Shown in pieces: positions 24,558 through 33,125 of a DNA stretch of 64,000 nt. The notes under the pieces were generated by a model. That model was not told the DNA's origin, did not search any database, and saw only the letters and a list, made by a program, of their open reading frames with translations. The first letter of the stretch is position 1, and the number at the start of each line of letters is the position of its first letter. Source of the DNA: Cronobacter sakazakii (GTDB lineage: Bacteria > Pseudomonadota > Gammaproteobacteria > Enterobacterales > Enterobacteriaceae); contig NZ_CP011047.1 in assembly GCF_000982825.1 (NCBI RefSeq), positions 1,736,001-1,800,000 of the forward strand, given 5' to 3'. A program made the position numbers and the translations under genes.

Positions 24558-25355
24558 GTGAAGTTTAAAGTGATGGCCCTTGCGGCAATGATTGGTTTCG
24601 GCGCGGCGTCTGTGCAGGCGAATGAACTGCCCAACGGCCCGCATATCGTCACCTCCGGCACGGCGAGCGTGGATGCGATACCGGATATCGCGACGCTGGC
24701 TATTGAGGTCAATGTTTCCGCGAAAGACGCGGCGGCGGCAAAAAAACAGGCGGACGAGCGAGTAGGGCAGTACCTGACTTTCCTGCAAAATAACGGCGTT
24801 GAGAAAAAAGACGTTAATGCCGCTAACCTGCGTACCCAGCCGGAATATGAGTACCTCAAGGATGGTAAAACCCAGCTGAAAGGCTATCGTGCGGTACGTA
24901 CCGTCGACGTGACGTTGCGCAAGCTCGATAAACTGAACGAGCTGCTGGATGGCGCGCTGAAAGCGGGCCTGAATGAAATCCGCTCCGTCTCTTTAGGCGT
25001 GGCGCACCCGGATGAATATAAAGATAAAGCCCGCAAAGCGGCTATCGATGACGCGGTGCGTCAGGCGCAGCAGCTGGCGAGCGGCTTTAACAGTAAACTT
25101 GGCCCGGTTTACAGCGTGCGTTATCACGTCTCTAACTACCAGCCGACGCCTGTGATGCGCATGATGAAAGCCGAAGCGGCAGCGCCGGCTTCAGCGCAGG
25201 ACACCTACGATCAGCAGACTATCCAGTTTGACGATCAGGTGGATGTAGTGTTTGAACTTGAGCCTTCTCAGGCGCAGAGCGGTACGGCGAATCAGAATGG
25301 TTCGGGAAGCCAGGGCACTGCGCCTGCGGCGACCAACGCGCCATCACAGCAGTAA
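24558..25355 (+). CDS. yggE: YggE, periplasmic SIMPL-domain protein
   Basis: A 265-residue secreted protein with a signal peptide of about 22 residues (MKFKVMALAAMIGFGAASVQA) and one SIMPL (DUF541) domain, with VTSGTASVDAIPDIATLAIEV at its beginning split across the strands of the fold. E. coli YggE lowers oxidative stress effects by an unknown mechanism. The start is GTG at 24558, with GGAGGAA in front. The C-terminal tail is about 20 residues longer than in E. coli and rich in Gln, Ser, Gly and Asn. Confidence 0.9.
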   Translation: MKFKVMALAAMIGFGAASVQANELPNGPHIVTSGTASVDAIPDIATLAIEVNVSAKDAAAAKKQADERVGQYLTFLQNNGVEKKDVNAANLRTQPEYEYLKDGKTQLKGYRAVRTVDVTLRKLDKLNELLDGALKAGLNEIRSVSLGVAHPDEYKDKARKAAIDDAVRQAQQLASGFNSKLGPVYSVRYHVSNYQPTPVMRMMKAEAAAPASAQDTYDQQTIQFDDQVDVVFELEPSQAQSGTANQNGSGSQGTAPAATNAPSQQ

Positions 25356-25359
25356 ACGA

Positions 25360-25385
25360 AAAACCCGCCATCCGGCGGGTTTTTT
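25360..25385. terminator. Bidirectional terminator between yggE and argP
   Basis: AAAACCCGCC-ATCC-GGCGGGTTTT, a 10-bp stem with a 4-base loop and T runs on both strands. The argP stop overlaps its right edge. Confidence 0.9.
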
Positions 25386-26277
25386 AATCCTGACGCAACA
25401 CTTTGTGGCCGTATTCCAGCAGCGCATCGGTAACCTTGCGCATCATTCTGCTTTCCGGCGCAAATCGGTGCCAGAAGAGCATCCGGCGCTGGTACAGCCC
25501 CGGCGTGAGATCGATAAGCTCACCGCTTTGCAGCTCTTTTTCAATTTGCAGGTGCGGGATCATACAGCACGTAGTGCCCTGACGGGCCAGCTGTACGAAG
25601 GCTTCTGACGAGTTAACGATGTGGCAGGGCACGCTGCCTGGCGGCAGATCGAAATTCTGCTGTAAAAACGCCTGATGCATATCATCCAGATGGTCGAACG
25701 CGACGGCGGGCGCTTTCAGAAGCGACGCGCGCGTCACGCCGTTTGGAAAGTAGCGATCGGCAAAAGGTTTCGAGGCGACAAAGAGATAGTCCAGCGCGCC
25801 CAGTTGATCGACAAGGCAGCTTGGCAACGCCTGCGGCTGAATACTTACCGCGCCGACCACTTCACCGCGGCGCAGCCGCTCCTGGGTACGGGTTTCATCT
25901 TCCACCTGCAAATTGAGACGCACTGGCGAATCTGCAAGCACGGGGGCAAGCGCGGGCAAAAGCCAGGTCGCGAGACTGTCGGCGTTGACCGCAAGCGACA
26001 GCAGCAGCGGCGTTGAGCCGGTCTGTTCATCGCCCAGCCACTCTTCTTCCAGCAGCTCAACCTGGCGCAGCAGAGCCAGCAGCTTTTGCCCTTGCTCGGT
26101 CGGGCGCGGTGGCACGGTGCGCACCAGCAGCGGCTGGCCGAAGGTGTTTTCCAGCTGTTTAATACGTTGTGACACGGCGGACTGCGTAATACACAGCTTT
26201 TGTGCGGCGCGCTCAAACCCGCGCTCTCTGATTACCGCATCCAGCGCCTGTAGTGTTCGGTAGTCCGGGCGTTTCAT
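25384..26277 (-). CDS. argP: LysR-type regulator ArgP (IciA)
   Basis: A 297-residue LysR-family regulator. The N-terminal winged helix includes ERAAQKLCITQSAVSQRIKQ, followed by the two-lobed effector domain (LLSLAVNADSLATWLLPAL onward). ArgP activates argO in response to arginine and controls lysine-related genes; it was first described as the oriC-binding inhibitor IciA. Length equals E. coli. It is divergent from rpiA. Confidence 0.96.
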   Translation of the reverse strand: MKRPDYRTLQALDAVIRERGFERAAQKLCITQSAVSQRIKQLENTFGQPLLVRTVPPRPTEQGQKLLALLRQVELLEEEWLGDEQTGSTPLLLSLAVNADSLATWLLPALAPVLADSPVRLNLQVEDETRTQERLRRGEVVGAVSIQPQALPSCLVDQLGALDYLFVASKPFADRYFPNGVTRASLLKAPAVAFDHLDDMHQAFLQQNFDLPPGSVPCHIVNSSEAFVQLARQGTTCCMIPHLQIEKELQSGELIDLTPGLYQRRMLFWHRFAPESRMMRKVTDALLEYGHKVLRQD

Positions 26278-26444
26278 CTCTCTGGTGTGCTCCCTGTCTC
26301 GTTATGTTCCGCACTATGACATAAATTTGCACCGGATACAGACCCAAACGCAAACATCGGAGCTGTGCCGCAGAATGACTCCCCCATTGCCCGGCGGGTT
26401 GTTTTATAATGCGCCACAGTTTTTACACCACAGGCAAAACTCTC

Positions 26445-27104
26445 ATGACGCAGGATGAACTTAAAAAAGCCGTCGGCTGGGCCGCACTGAAGTACGTCGA
26501 GCCGGGCACGATTGTCGGCGTAGGCACCGGTTCCACCGCCGCGCATTTTATCGACGCGCTGGGCACCATGAAAAACGAGATTGAAGGCGCGGTTTCCAGC
26601 TCTGACGCCTCCACTGCAAAGCTCAAAAGCTTAGGCATTACTGTTTTCGATCTTAACGAGGTGGATTCACTGGGCATCTATGTCGATGGCGCAGATGAAA
26701 TCAACGGCCAGATGCAGATGATCAAAGGTGGCGGCGCGGCGCTGACGCGCGAGAAAATCATCGCGTCGGTGGCACAAAAGTTCATCTGTATCGCGGATGC
26801 GTCCAAACAGGTGGATGTGCTCGGCACTTTCCCGCTGCCGGTAGAAGTGATCCCGATGGCCCGCAGCGCGGTCGCGCGTCAGCTGGTAAAGCTCGGTGGT
26901 CGCCCGGAGTATCGCCAGGGTGTGGTGACGGATAACGGCAACGTGATTCTGGACGTTTACGGTTTAACCATTCTCGACCCGATCGCGCTGGAAAATGCCA
27001 TTAACGGCATTCCGGGCGTCGTTACCGTTGGTCTGTTTGCCAATCGCGGCGCGGACGTGGCGCTCATCGGCACCGCCGATGGCGTGAAAACCATCGTAAA
27101 ATGA
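26445..27104 (+). CDS. rpiA: Ribose-5-phosphate isomerase A
   Basis: A 219-residue isomerase interconverting ribose 5-phosphate and ribulose 5-phosphate. The motifs GVGTGSTAAHFI, YVDGADEIN and MIKGGGAALTREKI hold the phosphate site and catalytic residues. The ATG at 26445 matches the E. coli N terminus MTQDELKKAVG; the frame continues 12 codons upstream. Confidence 0.97.
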   Translation: MTQDELKKAVGWAALKYVEPGTIVGVGTGSTAAHFIDALGTMKNEIEGAVSSSDASTAKLKSLGITVFDLNEVDSLGIYVDGADEINGQMQMIKGGGAALTREKIIASVAQKFICIADASKQVDVLGTFPLPVEVIPMARSAVARQLVKLGGRPEYRQGVVTDNGNVILDVYGLTILDPIALENAINGIPGVVTVGLFANRGADVALIGTADGVKTIVK

Positions 27105-27111
27105 TCTGACC

Positions 27112-27129
27112 GGGGCGCTCCGGCGCCCC
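27112..27129 (+). terminator. Hairpin after rpiA
   Basis: GGGGCGC-TCCG-GCGCCCC, a perfect 7-bp stem 7 bases past rpiA. Only a purine-rich stretch follows, so termination is likely weak. Confidence 0.45.
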
Positions 27130-27373
27130 TGCGGTTAAAAAAATTCCCCTGCGTTAAATTTGGTGACATCTCTCACATTTTTGTTTCCATCCTGTTAATC
27201 CTTCCGTCATATTTCTGCCATGCAACATTTTCTTCTGCCTTTTATCTCTGCGTGATGTTTCTTCAACGTCGCGACGCAAACGTTCATATTGCCGGGAACG
27301 CAAATTTTGATATGTTGGCAGAAGGCTGGCTTATTTCAGCTTCATAACAGTTCAGACAAGACAGGGTCGGGAA

Positions 27374-28612
27374 ATGGCAAAAGTATCGCTGGAGAAAGAC
27401 AAAATTAAATTCTTGCTGGTGGAAGGGGTTCACCAGAAAGCCATCGATAGCCTGCGTGCCGCAGGTTATACCAATATCGAATACCACAAGGGCGCGCTCG
27501 ACAGCGAACAGCTGAAAGCGTCCATCCGCGATGCGCACTTTATCGGCCTGCGATCCCGTACTCATCTGACTGAAGAGATTTTTGCCGCGGCGGAAAAACT
27601 GGTGGCGGTCGGCTGCTTCTGCATCGGCACCAATCAGGTGGATCTGGACGCGGCGGCGAAGCGCGGCATTCCGGTCTTCAACGCGCCGTTCTCCAACACC
27701 CGATCGGTGGCCGAGCTGGTCATTGGCGAGCTGTTGTTGCTGCTGCGCGGAATTCCTGAAGCGAACGCTAAAGCGCACCGCGGTATCTGGAATAAGCTCG
27801 CGACGGGCTCGTTTGAAGCGCGTGGTAAAAAACTCGGCATTATCGGCTACGGCCATATCGGCACCCAGCTCGGTATCCTCGCGGAATCGCTGGGGATGAA
27901 CGTGTTTTTCTATGATATCGAAAGCAAGCTGCCGCTCGGTAACGCCACCCAGGTGCAGCATCTCTCCGATCTGCTCAATATGAGCGACGTGGTGAGCCTG
28001 CACGTGCCGGAAAACGCGTCCACCAAAAATATGATTGGTGCCGAAGAGCTGGCGCTGATGAAACCCGGCGCGCTGCTGATTAACGCTGCGCGTGGTACGG
28101 TGGTCGATATCCCGGCGCTGTGCGAGGCGCTCTCCAGCAAACATCTGGCCGGCGCCGCGATTGACGTTTTCCCGGTTGAGCCTGCGACCAACAGCGATCC
28201 GTTTAACTCGCCGCTGTGCGAATTCGACAACGTGATCCTGACGCCGCACATCGGCGGTTCCACCCAGGAAGCGCAGGAAAATATCGGTCTCGAAGTGGCG
28301 GGCAAACTCGCGAAATACTCCGATAACGGCTCTACGCTCTCGGCGGTGAATTTTCCGGAAGTTTCTCTGCCGCTGCACGGCGGCAGCGTCAGCCGTCTGC
28401 TGCATATTCATGAAAACCGCCCGGGCGTGCTGACTGCCATCAACCAGATCTTCGCTGAGCAGGGCGTCAACATCGCGGCGCAGTATCTGCAAACTACGCC
28501 GCAGATGGGTTATGTGGTAATTGATATTGATGCGCCGGAAGACATCGCGTACAACGCGCTGCAAAGCATGAAGGCGATTCAGGGCACGATCCGCGCGCGT
28601 CTGCTGTATTGA
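27374..28612 (+). CDS. serA: D-3-phosphoglycerate dehydrogenase
   Basis: A 412-residue enzyme that opens serine synthesis by oxidising 3-phosphoglycerate. The NAD-binding motif GYGHIGTQLGILAESLGM is at about 157-174, the catalytic His lies in LTPHIGGSTQEAQENIG, and a C-terminal ACT domain (HENRPGVLTAINQIFAEQGVN region) binds serine for feedback inhibition. Length agrees with E. coli. The 269-bp gap after rpiA contains AT-rich sequence expected of the Lrp-controlled serA promoter, though I cannot define sites. Confidence 0.97.
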   Translation: MAKVSLEKDKIKFLLVEGVHQKAIDSLRAAGYTNIEYHKGALDSEQLKASIRDAHFIGLRSRTHLTEEIFAAAEKLVAVGCFCIGTNQVDLDAAAKRGIPVFNAPFSNTRSVAELVIGELLLLLRGIPEANAKAHRGIWNKLATGSFEARGKKLGIIGYGHIGTQLGILAESLGMNVFFYDIESKLPLGNATQVQHLSDLLNMSDVVSLHVPENASTKNMIGAEELALMKPGALLINAARGTVVDIPALCEALSSKHLAGAAIDVFPVEPATNSDPFNSPLCEFDNVILTPHIGGSTQEAQENIGLEVAGKLAKYSDNGSTLSAVNFPEVSLPLHGGSVSRLLHIHENRPGVLTAINQIFAEQGVNIAAQYLQTTPQMGYVVIDIDAPEDIAYNALQSMKAIQGTIRARLLY

Positions 28613-28660
28613 TGTGATAAGGCCGGGCATTTTACCCGGCCTGCTGAACGAGATGTTGAG

Positions 28661-28689
28661 CCGGGTGAGCGTAAGCGACCCGGTTTTTT
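28661..28689. terminator. serA terminator
   Basis: CCGGGT and ACCCGG (6-bp arms, 11-base loop) followed by six T residues. A first hairpin, GGCCGGG-CATTTTA-CCCGGCC at 28621-28641, precedes it. The fau gene ends four bases further on the other strand. Confidence 0.75.
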
Positions 28690-28692
28690 ATT

Positions 28693-29289
28693 TCACCAGC
28701 GCCAGGTTTGGGTGGGTGTCACTACCACTGGCAGTGGAATGTCCCACTCCTGCACAGGCAGGCTTTCTACCTGCTGGCAGTCGTGCGCGTAGCCGACCGG
28801 CAAGAATCCGTGCGCGCGCCAGTTTTGCAGCGTGCGGTCGTAAAAACCGCCGCCCATGCCGAGGCGCTGCCCTGTGCGGTCAAACGCCACCAGTGGCGTG
28901 ATAAGCACGTCGAGACGGTCTAACGGCAGCACATGGCGCACATCAAGCGCAGGCTCAAGAATTTTCAGACGATTCGTGGCGAGCAGGCTGTCCGGCAGGT
29001 AACGCAAAAACAGCAAATTGCCGGGGCTGAAAGGGTGAAGTACAGGCAGGTATACCTGTTTTCCGGCGCGCCACAGGCCTTCGATCAGCGGTCGGGTATC
29101 GAGTTCGCCATCAAATGAGAGAAACACCGCCACGCTTTTCGCTTCCACCACCGGCGCGAAGCCCAGCATACGGGCAGCGGCCTGTTCAGCGAAATGCGCC
29201 TGCTGCTCAGCCGTCAACGCGCGACGCTTCTGGCGGATCTCTTTACGGATGTGCTGACGAAGGTCTGAAGTAACGGGAAGTTCTGTCAT
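28693..29289 (-). CDS. fau: 5-formyltetrahydrofolate cyclo-ligase
   Basis: A 198-residue ATP-dependent ligase converting 5-formyl-tetrahydrofolate to 5,10-methenyl-tetrahydrofolate. Family signatures are IRKEIRQKRRALT at the N terminus, AVFLSFDGELDT and the nucleotide-binding LGMGGGFYDRTL. It lies immediately 3' of the 6S RNA gene (16 bases), as in E. coli where ssrS and fau (ygfA) are cotranscribed. The frame is open upstream through the RNA gene, but the ATG at 29289 is the first after it. Confidence 0.93.
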   Translation of the reverse strand: MTELPVTSDLRQHIRKEIRQKRRALTAEQQAHFAEQAAARMLGFAPVVEAKSVAVFLSFDGELDTRPLIEGLWRAGKQVYLPVLHPFSPGNLLFLRYLPDSLLATNRLKILEPALDVRHVLPLDRLDVLITPLVAFDRTGQRLGMGGGFYDRTLQNWRAHGFLPVGYAHDCQQVESLPVQEWDIPLPVVVTPTQTWRW

Positions 29290-29304
29290 GGTAGTAAAAG
29301 AAGG

Positions 29305-29488
29305 GGAATCTCCGAGATGCCGCCGCAGGCTGTAACCCTTGAACCCGCGGTTCAAGGTGAATGCGTCGTCACGGTTTTCAGGCTTCTCGGACGAACCGAG
29401 CATGCTCACCAACCGTGGAGCGTCACATTCTGTTTTTTTGAAATATCGGCTCAGGGGACTGGCCCGCTTGCGAACATCTCAGAGAAAT
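29305..29488 (-). ncRNA. ssrS: 6S RNA
   Basis: A 184-nt sequence on the minus strand beginning ATTTCTCTGAGATGTTCGCA and ending TCTCGGAGATTCC. Ends, length and internal blocks, including CCAGTCCCCTGAGC and the stem near GAGCATGCTCGG, match E. coli 6S RNA. It folds as a long hairpin with a central bulge that mimics an open promoter and binds sigma70 RNA polymerase in stationary phase. Position between zapA and fau is the conserved one. Confidence 0.97.
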
Positions 29489-29530
29489 TTTTTGCTTCAC
29501 GGTCACTCTACCATAGTAGACCCAGAAGCG

Positions 29531-29860
29531 TTATTCAAACTTAGGCTCCGCTCTTTCGCTTATGCGACCTTGCTCAAGTAATGCTTGTTCAATGGTCTGC
29601 TGGAGCATCCGGATACGCTGTTCCATGTTGGCCGCGTAGTCTCGGGTTTTCACTTTTTCCTGAGCGAGTTCATAACATATGTTTAATGCTGCGATGAAAA
29701 CTAACTGCTCAGTATTGGTGACTCTAGTGCGAACTTTCAGATCTTGCAACCGTTGATTCAGCTCGTCCGCAGCCTGATTCAGTGCATCTCGCTGTTCAGG
29801 CGGGCAATTCACCCGCAGTGAACGCCCAAAAATTTGGATATCGACTGGTTGTGCAGACAT
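29531..29860 (-). CDS. zapA: Cell division protein ZapA
   Basis: A 109-residue FtsZ-associated protein that crosslinks FtsZ filaments at the division ring. It begins MSAQPVDIQIFGRSLRVNCP and ends in a coiled coil (KTRDYAANMEQRIRMLQQTIE). Length equals E. coli. The frame extends 46 codons upstream, but 29860 matches the known start. It is upstream of 6S RNA and divergent from ygfB. Confidence 0.96.
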   Translation of the reverse strand: MSAQPVDIQIFGRSLRVNCPPEQRDALNQAADELNQRLQDLKVRTRVTNTEQLVFIAALNICYELAQEKVKTRDYAANMEQRIRMLQQTIEQALLEQGRISERAEPKFE

Positions 29861-30021
29861 TCCACTTTCCTGCTGTTGACTCGCCAACCATTCGCGCCGG
29901 GGCTGCGAAGGGGCGACACTATAGCTACCCTGATATGAAGACACAAGCCCTTTTCTGGTATCACCAGGGCACGAAGTGGTAGCATAACACGAACTCATCC
30001 TCCCAACGACGACGAATGCGC

Positions 30022-30600
30022 ATGTCTATACAGAACGAAATGCCTGGTTACGACGAGGTCGGCCAGTTGCTTAATCAGCAAGGCGTGGGCCTGACCCCCG
30101 CAGAAATGCACGGCCTTATCAGCGGAATCCTGTGCGGCGGCAATCATGACAGCAGCTGGCAACCGCTACTGCACGACCTGACCAACGAGGGGCTGGCGTT
30201 CGGCCAGCAGCTCGCTCAGGCGCTGCGTCAGCTGCACGCCGCCACCAGCGATACGCTGGAGGATGACGGTTTTCTGTTCCAGCTCTGGCTGCCGGACGGC
30301 GACGATGTCTCGGTCTTTGATCGCGCCGACGCGCTGGCAGGCTGGGTAAACCATTTCCTGTTGGGCCTCGGCGTCACCCAGCCGAAGCTCGACAAAATCA
30401 CCGGCGAAACCGGCGAAGCCATCGACGATCTGCGCAACATCGCTCAGCTCGGCTATGACGAAGGCGAGGATCAGGAAGAGCTGGAGATGTCGCTTGAGGA
30501 GATCATCGAATATGTGCGCGTCGCGGCGCTGCTCTGCCACGACACCTTTACGCGCCAGTCACCGACCGCGCCGGAAGTGAAAAAGCCCACGCTTCACTAA
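30022..30600 (+). CDS. ygfB: YgfB, UPF0149 family protein
   Basis: A 192-residue protein of the UPF0149/YgfB family, with MSIQNEMPGYDEVGQLL at the N terminus, SGILCGGNHDSSW and WVNHFLLGLGVTQPKLDK in the middle. The family fold is known, and in Pseudomonas a YgfB homologue affects beta-lactamase expression, but the general function is not settled. First gene of ygfB-pepP-ubiH-ubiI, 23 bases before pepP. Confidence 0.93.
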   Translation: MSIQNEMPGYDEVGQLLNQQGVGLTPAEMHGLISGILCGGNHDSSWQPLLHDLTNEGLAFGQQLAQALRQLHAATSDTLEDDGFLFQLWLPDGDDVSVFDRADALAGWVNHFLLGLGVTQPKLDKITGETGEAIDDLRNIAQLGYDEGEDQEELEMSLEEIIEYVRVAALLCHDTFTRQSPTAPEVKKPTLH

Positions 30601-30623
30601 CATTCGTTTACTCAGGAGGTGCA

Positions 30624-31940
30624 ATGACACAGCAAGAGTTTCTGCGACGCCGTCAGGCGTTGCTGGCGAAAATGGCTCCGGCCAGCGCGGCGCTGATTTT
30701 CGCCGCGCCGGAAGCGACACGCAGCGCCGACAGCGAATACCCGTACCGTCAGAACAGCGATTTCTGGTACTTCACCGGCTTCAACGAGCCTGAAGCGGTG
30801 CTGGTGTTGATCAAAAGCGATGAAACGCACAGCCACAGCGTGATTTTCAACCGCCTGCGCGATAAAACCGCGGAAATCTGGTTCGGCCGTCGTCTCGGCC
30901 AGGAGGCTGCACCGGCGAAGCTTGGCGTCGACCGCGCGCTGGCGTTTAACGAAATCGACGAGCAGCTGTATCAACTGCTGAACGGGCTGGATGTGGTCTA
31001 CCACTCGCAGGGCGAATATGCCTACGCCGACGCCATCGTGTTCGCCGCGCTGGATAAACTGCGCCGCGGCGCGCGTCAGAATCTCTCCGCGCCCGCCACC
31101 CTCACCGACTGGCGGCCCTGGGTACACGAAATGCGCCTGTTTAAATCACCGGAAGAGCTGGCCGTTATGCGCCGCGCCGGTGAAATCAGCGCGCTGGCTC
31201 ATACCCGCGCGATGCAGAAGTGCCGTCCGGGCATGTATGAATACCAGCTCGAAGGCGAAATTCTGCATGAGTTCACCCGCCACGGCGCGCGCTTTCCGTC
31301 TTACAACACCATTGTGGGCGGCGGCGAAAACGGCTGCATCCTGCATTACACCGAAAACGAAAGCCAGCTGCGCGACGGTGATTTAGTGCTTATCGACGCG
31401 GGCTGTGAATACAAAGGCTACGCGGGCGATATCACTCGCACCTTTCCCGTGAACGGCAAATTCACACCCGCCCAGCGCGCGGTTTACGACATCGTGCTGG
31501 AATCGCTTGAAACCGCGCTGCGTCTTTTCCGTCCGGGCACCTCGATTCAGGATGTGACCGGCGATGTGGTGCGCGTGATGGTGAAAGGGCTTATCGGGCT
31601 TGGCATTCTGAAAGGCGACGTGGAACAGCTGGTCGCCGAGAACGCGCACCGTCCGTATTTTATGCACGGGCTCAGCCACTGGCTGGGGCTGGATGTGCAT
31701 GATGTCGGCTTCTATGGCCCGGATCGTTCGCGCATCCTGGCACCAGGCATGGTCATTACCGTTGAGCCGGGGCTTTATATCGCACCGGACGCCGACGTGC
31801 CTGAAGAGTACCGCGGCATTGGCATCCGTATCGAAGACGATATCGTCATTACCGAAACCGGCAATGAGAACCTGACCGCCAGCGTGGTGAAATCGGCGGA
31901 CGATATCGAAGCGCTGATGGCGGCGGCGCGTCGCTCATGA
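30624..31940 (+). CDS. pepP: Xaa-Pro aminopeptidase
   Basis: A 438-residue manganese peptidase releasing N-terminal residues next to proline. The pita-bread catalytic domain shows all metal ligands: LIDAGCEYKGYAGDITRTFP (two Asp), FMHGLSHWLGLDVHD (His), ITVEPGLYI (Glu) and GIGIRIEDDIVIT (Glu). Preceded by AGGAGG; its stop overlaps the ubiH start by four bases (ATGA). Confidence 0.97.
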   Translation: MTQQEFLRRRQALLAKMAPASAALIFAAPEATRSADSEYPYRQNSDFWYFTGFNEPEAVLVLIKSDETHSHSVIFNRLRDKTAEIWFGRRLGQEAAPAKLGVDRALAFNEIDEQLYQLLNGLDVVYHSQGEYAYADAIVFAALDKLRRGARQNLSAPATLTDWRPWVHEMRLFKSPEELAVMRRAGEISALAHTRAMQKCRPGMYEYQLEGEILHEFTRHGARFPSYNTIVGGGENGCILHYTENESQLRDGDLVLIDAGCEYKGYAGDITRTFPVNGKFTPAQRAVYDIVLESLETALRLFRPGTSIQDVTGDVVRVMVKGLIGLGILKGDVEQLVAENAHRPYFMHGLSHWLGLDVHDVGFYGPDRSRILAPGMVITVEPGLYIAPDADVPEEYRGIGIRIEDDIVITETGNENLTASVVKSADDIEALMAAARRS

Positions 31941-33115
31941 GCGTGATTATCGCCGGCGGCGGCATGGCTGGCGCGACACTGGCGCTGGCGCTCTCTCGTT
32001 TTACTCATGGCGCGTTGCCGGTGCATCTGGTGGAAGCCAGCGCGCCGGAATCCGCCGCGCATCCGGGCTTTGACGCCCGCGCCATCGCGCTTGCCGACGG
32101 CACCTGTCGTGAGCTGGCGCGCGTTGGCGTCTGGCAGGCGCTCGCCCCCTGCGCCACGCCTATCACCACCGTTCACGTCAGCGATCGCGGCCACGCCGGT
32201 TTTGTGACGCTGAACGCGCGCGATTACCAGACGCAGGCGCTGGGGAACGTGGTGGAGCTGCACGACGCCGGGCAGCGGCTCTTCAGCCTGCTGCGTAAAG
32301 CGCCTGGCGTTCATCTGCACTGCCCGGCGCGCGTGACGGCTATTACCCGCCGTGACGAGACAGTCAGCGTACAGCTTGATAACGGCGAGACGCTGGAAGG
32401 GCAATTGCTGGTCGCGGCTGATGGTTCGCGCTCGTCTATTGGCGCGCAGTGCGGCATCGAGTGGCGTCAGCAGCCTTATCATCAGGCGGCAATCATCGCG
32501 AATGTTGCGACGGCGCTGCCGCATCAGGGCCGCGCGTTCGAGCGTTTTACCGAACACGGCCCGCTGGCGCTGTTGCCGATGTCGGGCGGTCGCAGTTCGC
32601 TCGTCTGGTGCCATCCTCTCGATAAACAGGCCGAGGTGCTTGGCTGGAGCGATGAGCGTTTCTGCCGCGAATTGCAGACCGCCTTTGGCTGGCGGCTGGG
32701 GCGCATTACGCACGCGGGCGCGCGCAGCGGTTATCCGCTCGCGTTAAGTCTCGCCTCGCGGGTGATTTCTCACCGCACGGCGCTGGTCGGCAATGCCGCC
32801 CAGACGCTGCACCCGATCGCAGGCCAGGGGTTTAACCTCGGGCTTCGCGATGTCATGACGCTCGCCGAGACGCTGGCACAGGCTTTCGTGCGCGGCGAAG
32901 ATATCGGCGCATATCCGGTGCTTGGCGCGTATCAACAGCGCCGCGAGCAGGATAAAGCCGCAACCATCGGCGTGACCGACGGACTGGTGCAGCTTTTCGC
33001 CAACCGCTGGTCGCCGCTGGTCGTTGGGCGCAACCTTGGCCTGATGGCAATGGATCTATTTACCCCGGCGCGTGACGCGCTGGCCAGACGCACCCTCGGT
33101 TGGGTGCCGCGCTAA
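31937..33115 (+). CDS. ubiH: UbiH, ubiquinone hydroxylase
   Basis: A 392-residue flavin monooxygenase adding a hydroxyl at C1 of the ubiquinone ring (2-octaprenyl-6-methoxyphenol hydroxylase). The FAD motif AGGGMAGATLALAL opens the protein and LVGNAAQTLHPIAGQGFNLG near 280 forms the second FAD contact. Translationally coupled to pepP by the four-base overlap and followed by ubiI ten bases later. Confidence 0.95.
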   Translation: MSVIIAGGGMAGATLALALSRFTHGALPVHLVEASAPESAAHPGFDARAIALADGTCRELARVGVWQALAPCATPITTVHVSDRGHAGFVTLNARDYQTQALGNVVELHDAGQRLFSLLRKAPGVHLHCPARVTAITRRDETVSVQLDNGETLEGQLLVAADGSRSSIGAQCGIEWRQQPYHQAAIIANVATALPHQGRAFERFTEHGPLALLPMSGGRSSLVWCHPLDKQAEVLGWSDERFCRELQTAFGWRLGRITHAGARSGYPLALSLASRVISHRTALVGNAAQTLHPIAGQGFNLGLRDVMTLAETLAQAFVRGEDIGAYPVLGAYQQRREQDKAATIGVTDGLVQLFANRWSPLVVGRNLGLMAMDLFTPARDALARRTLGWVPR

Positions 33116-33125
33116 GGAGTCGAAT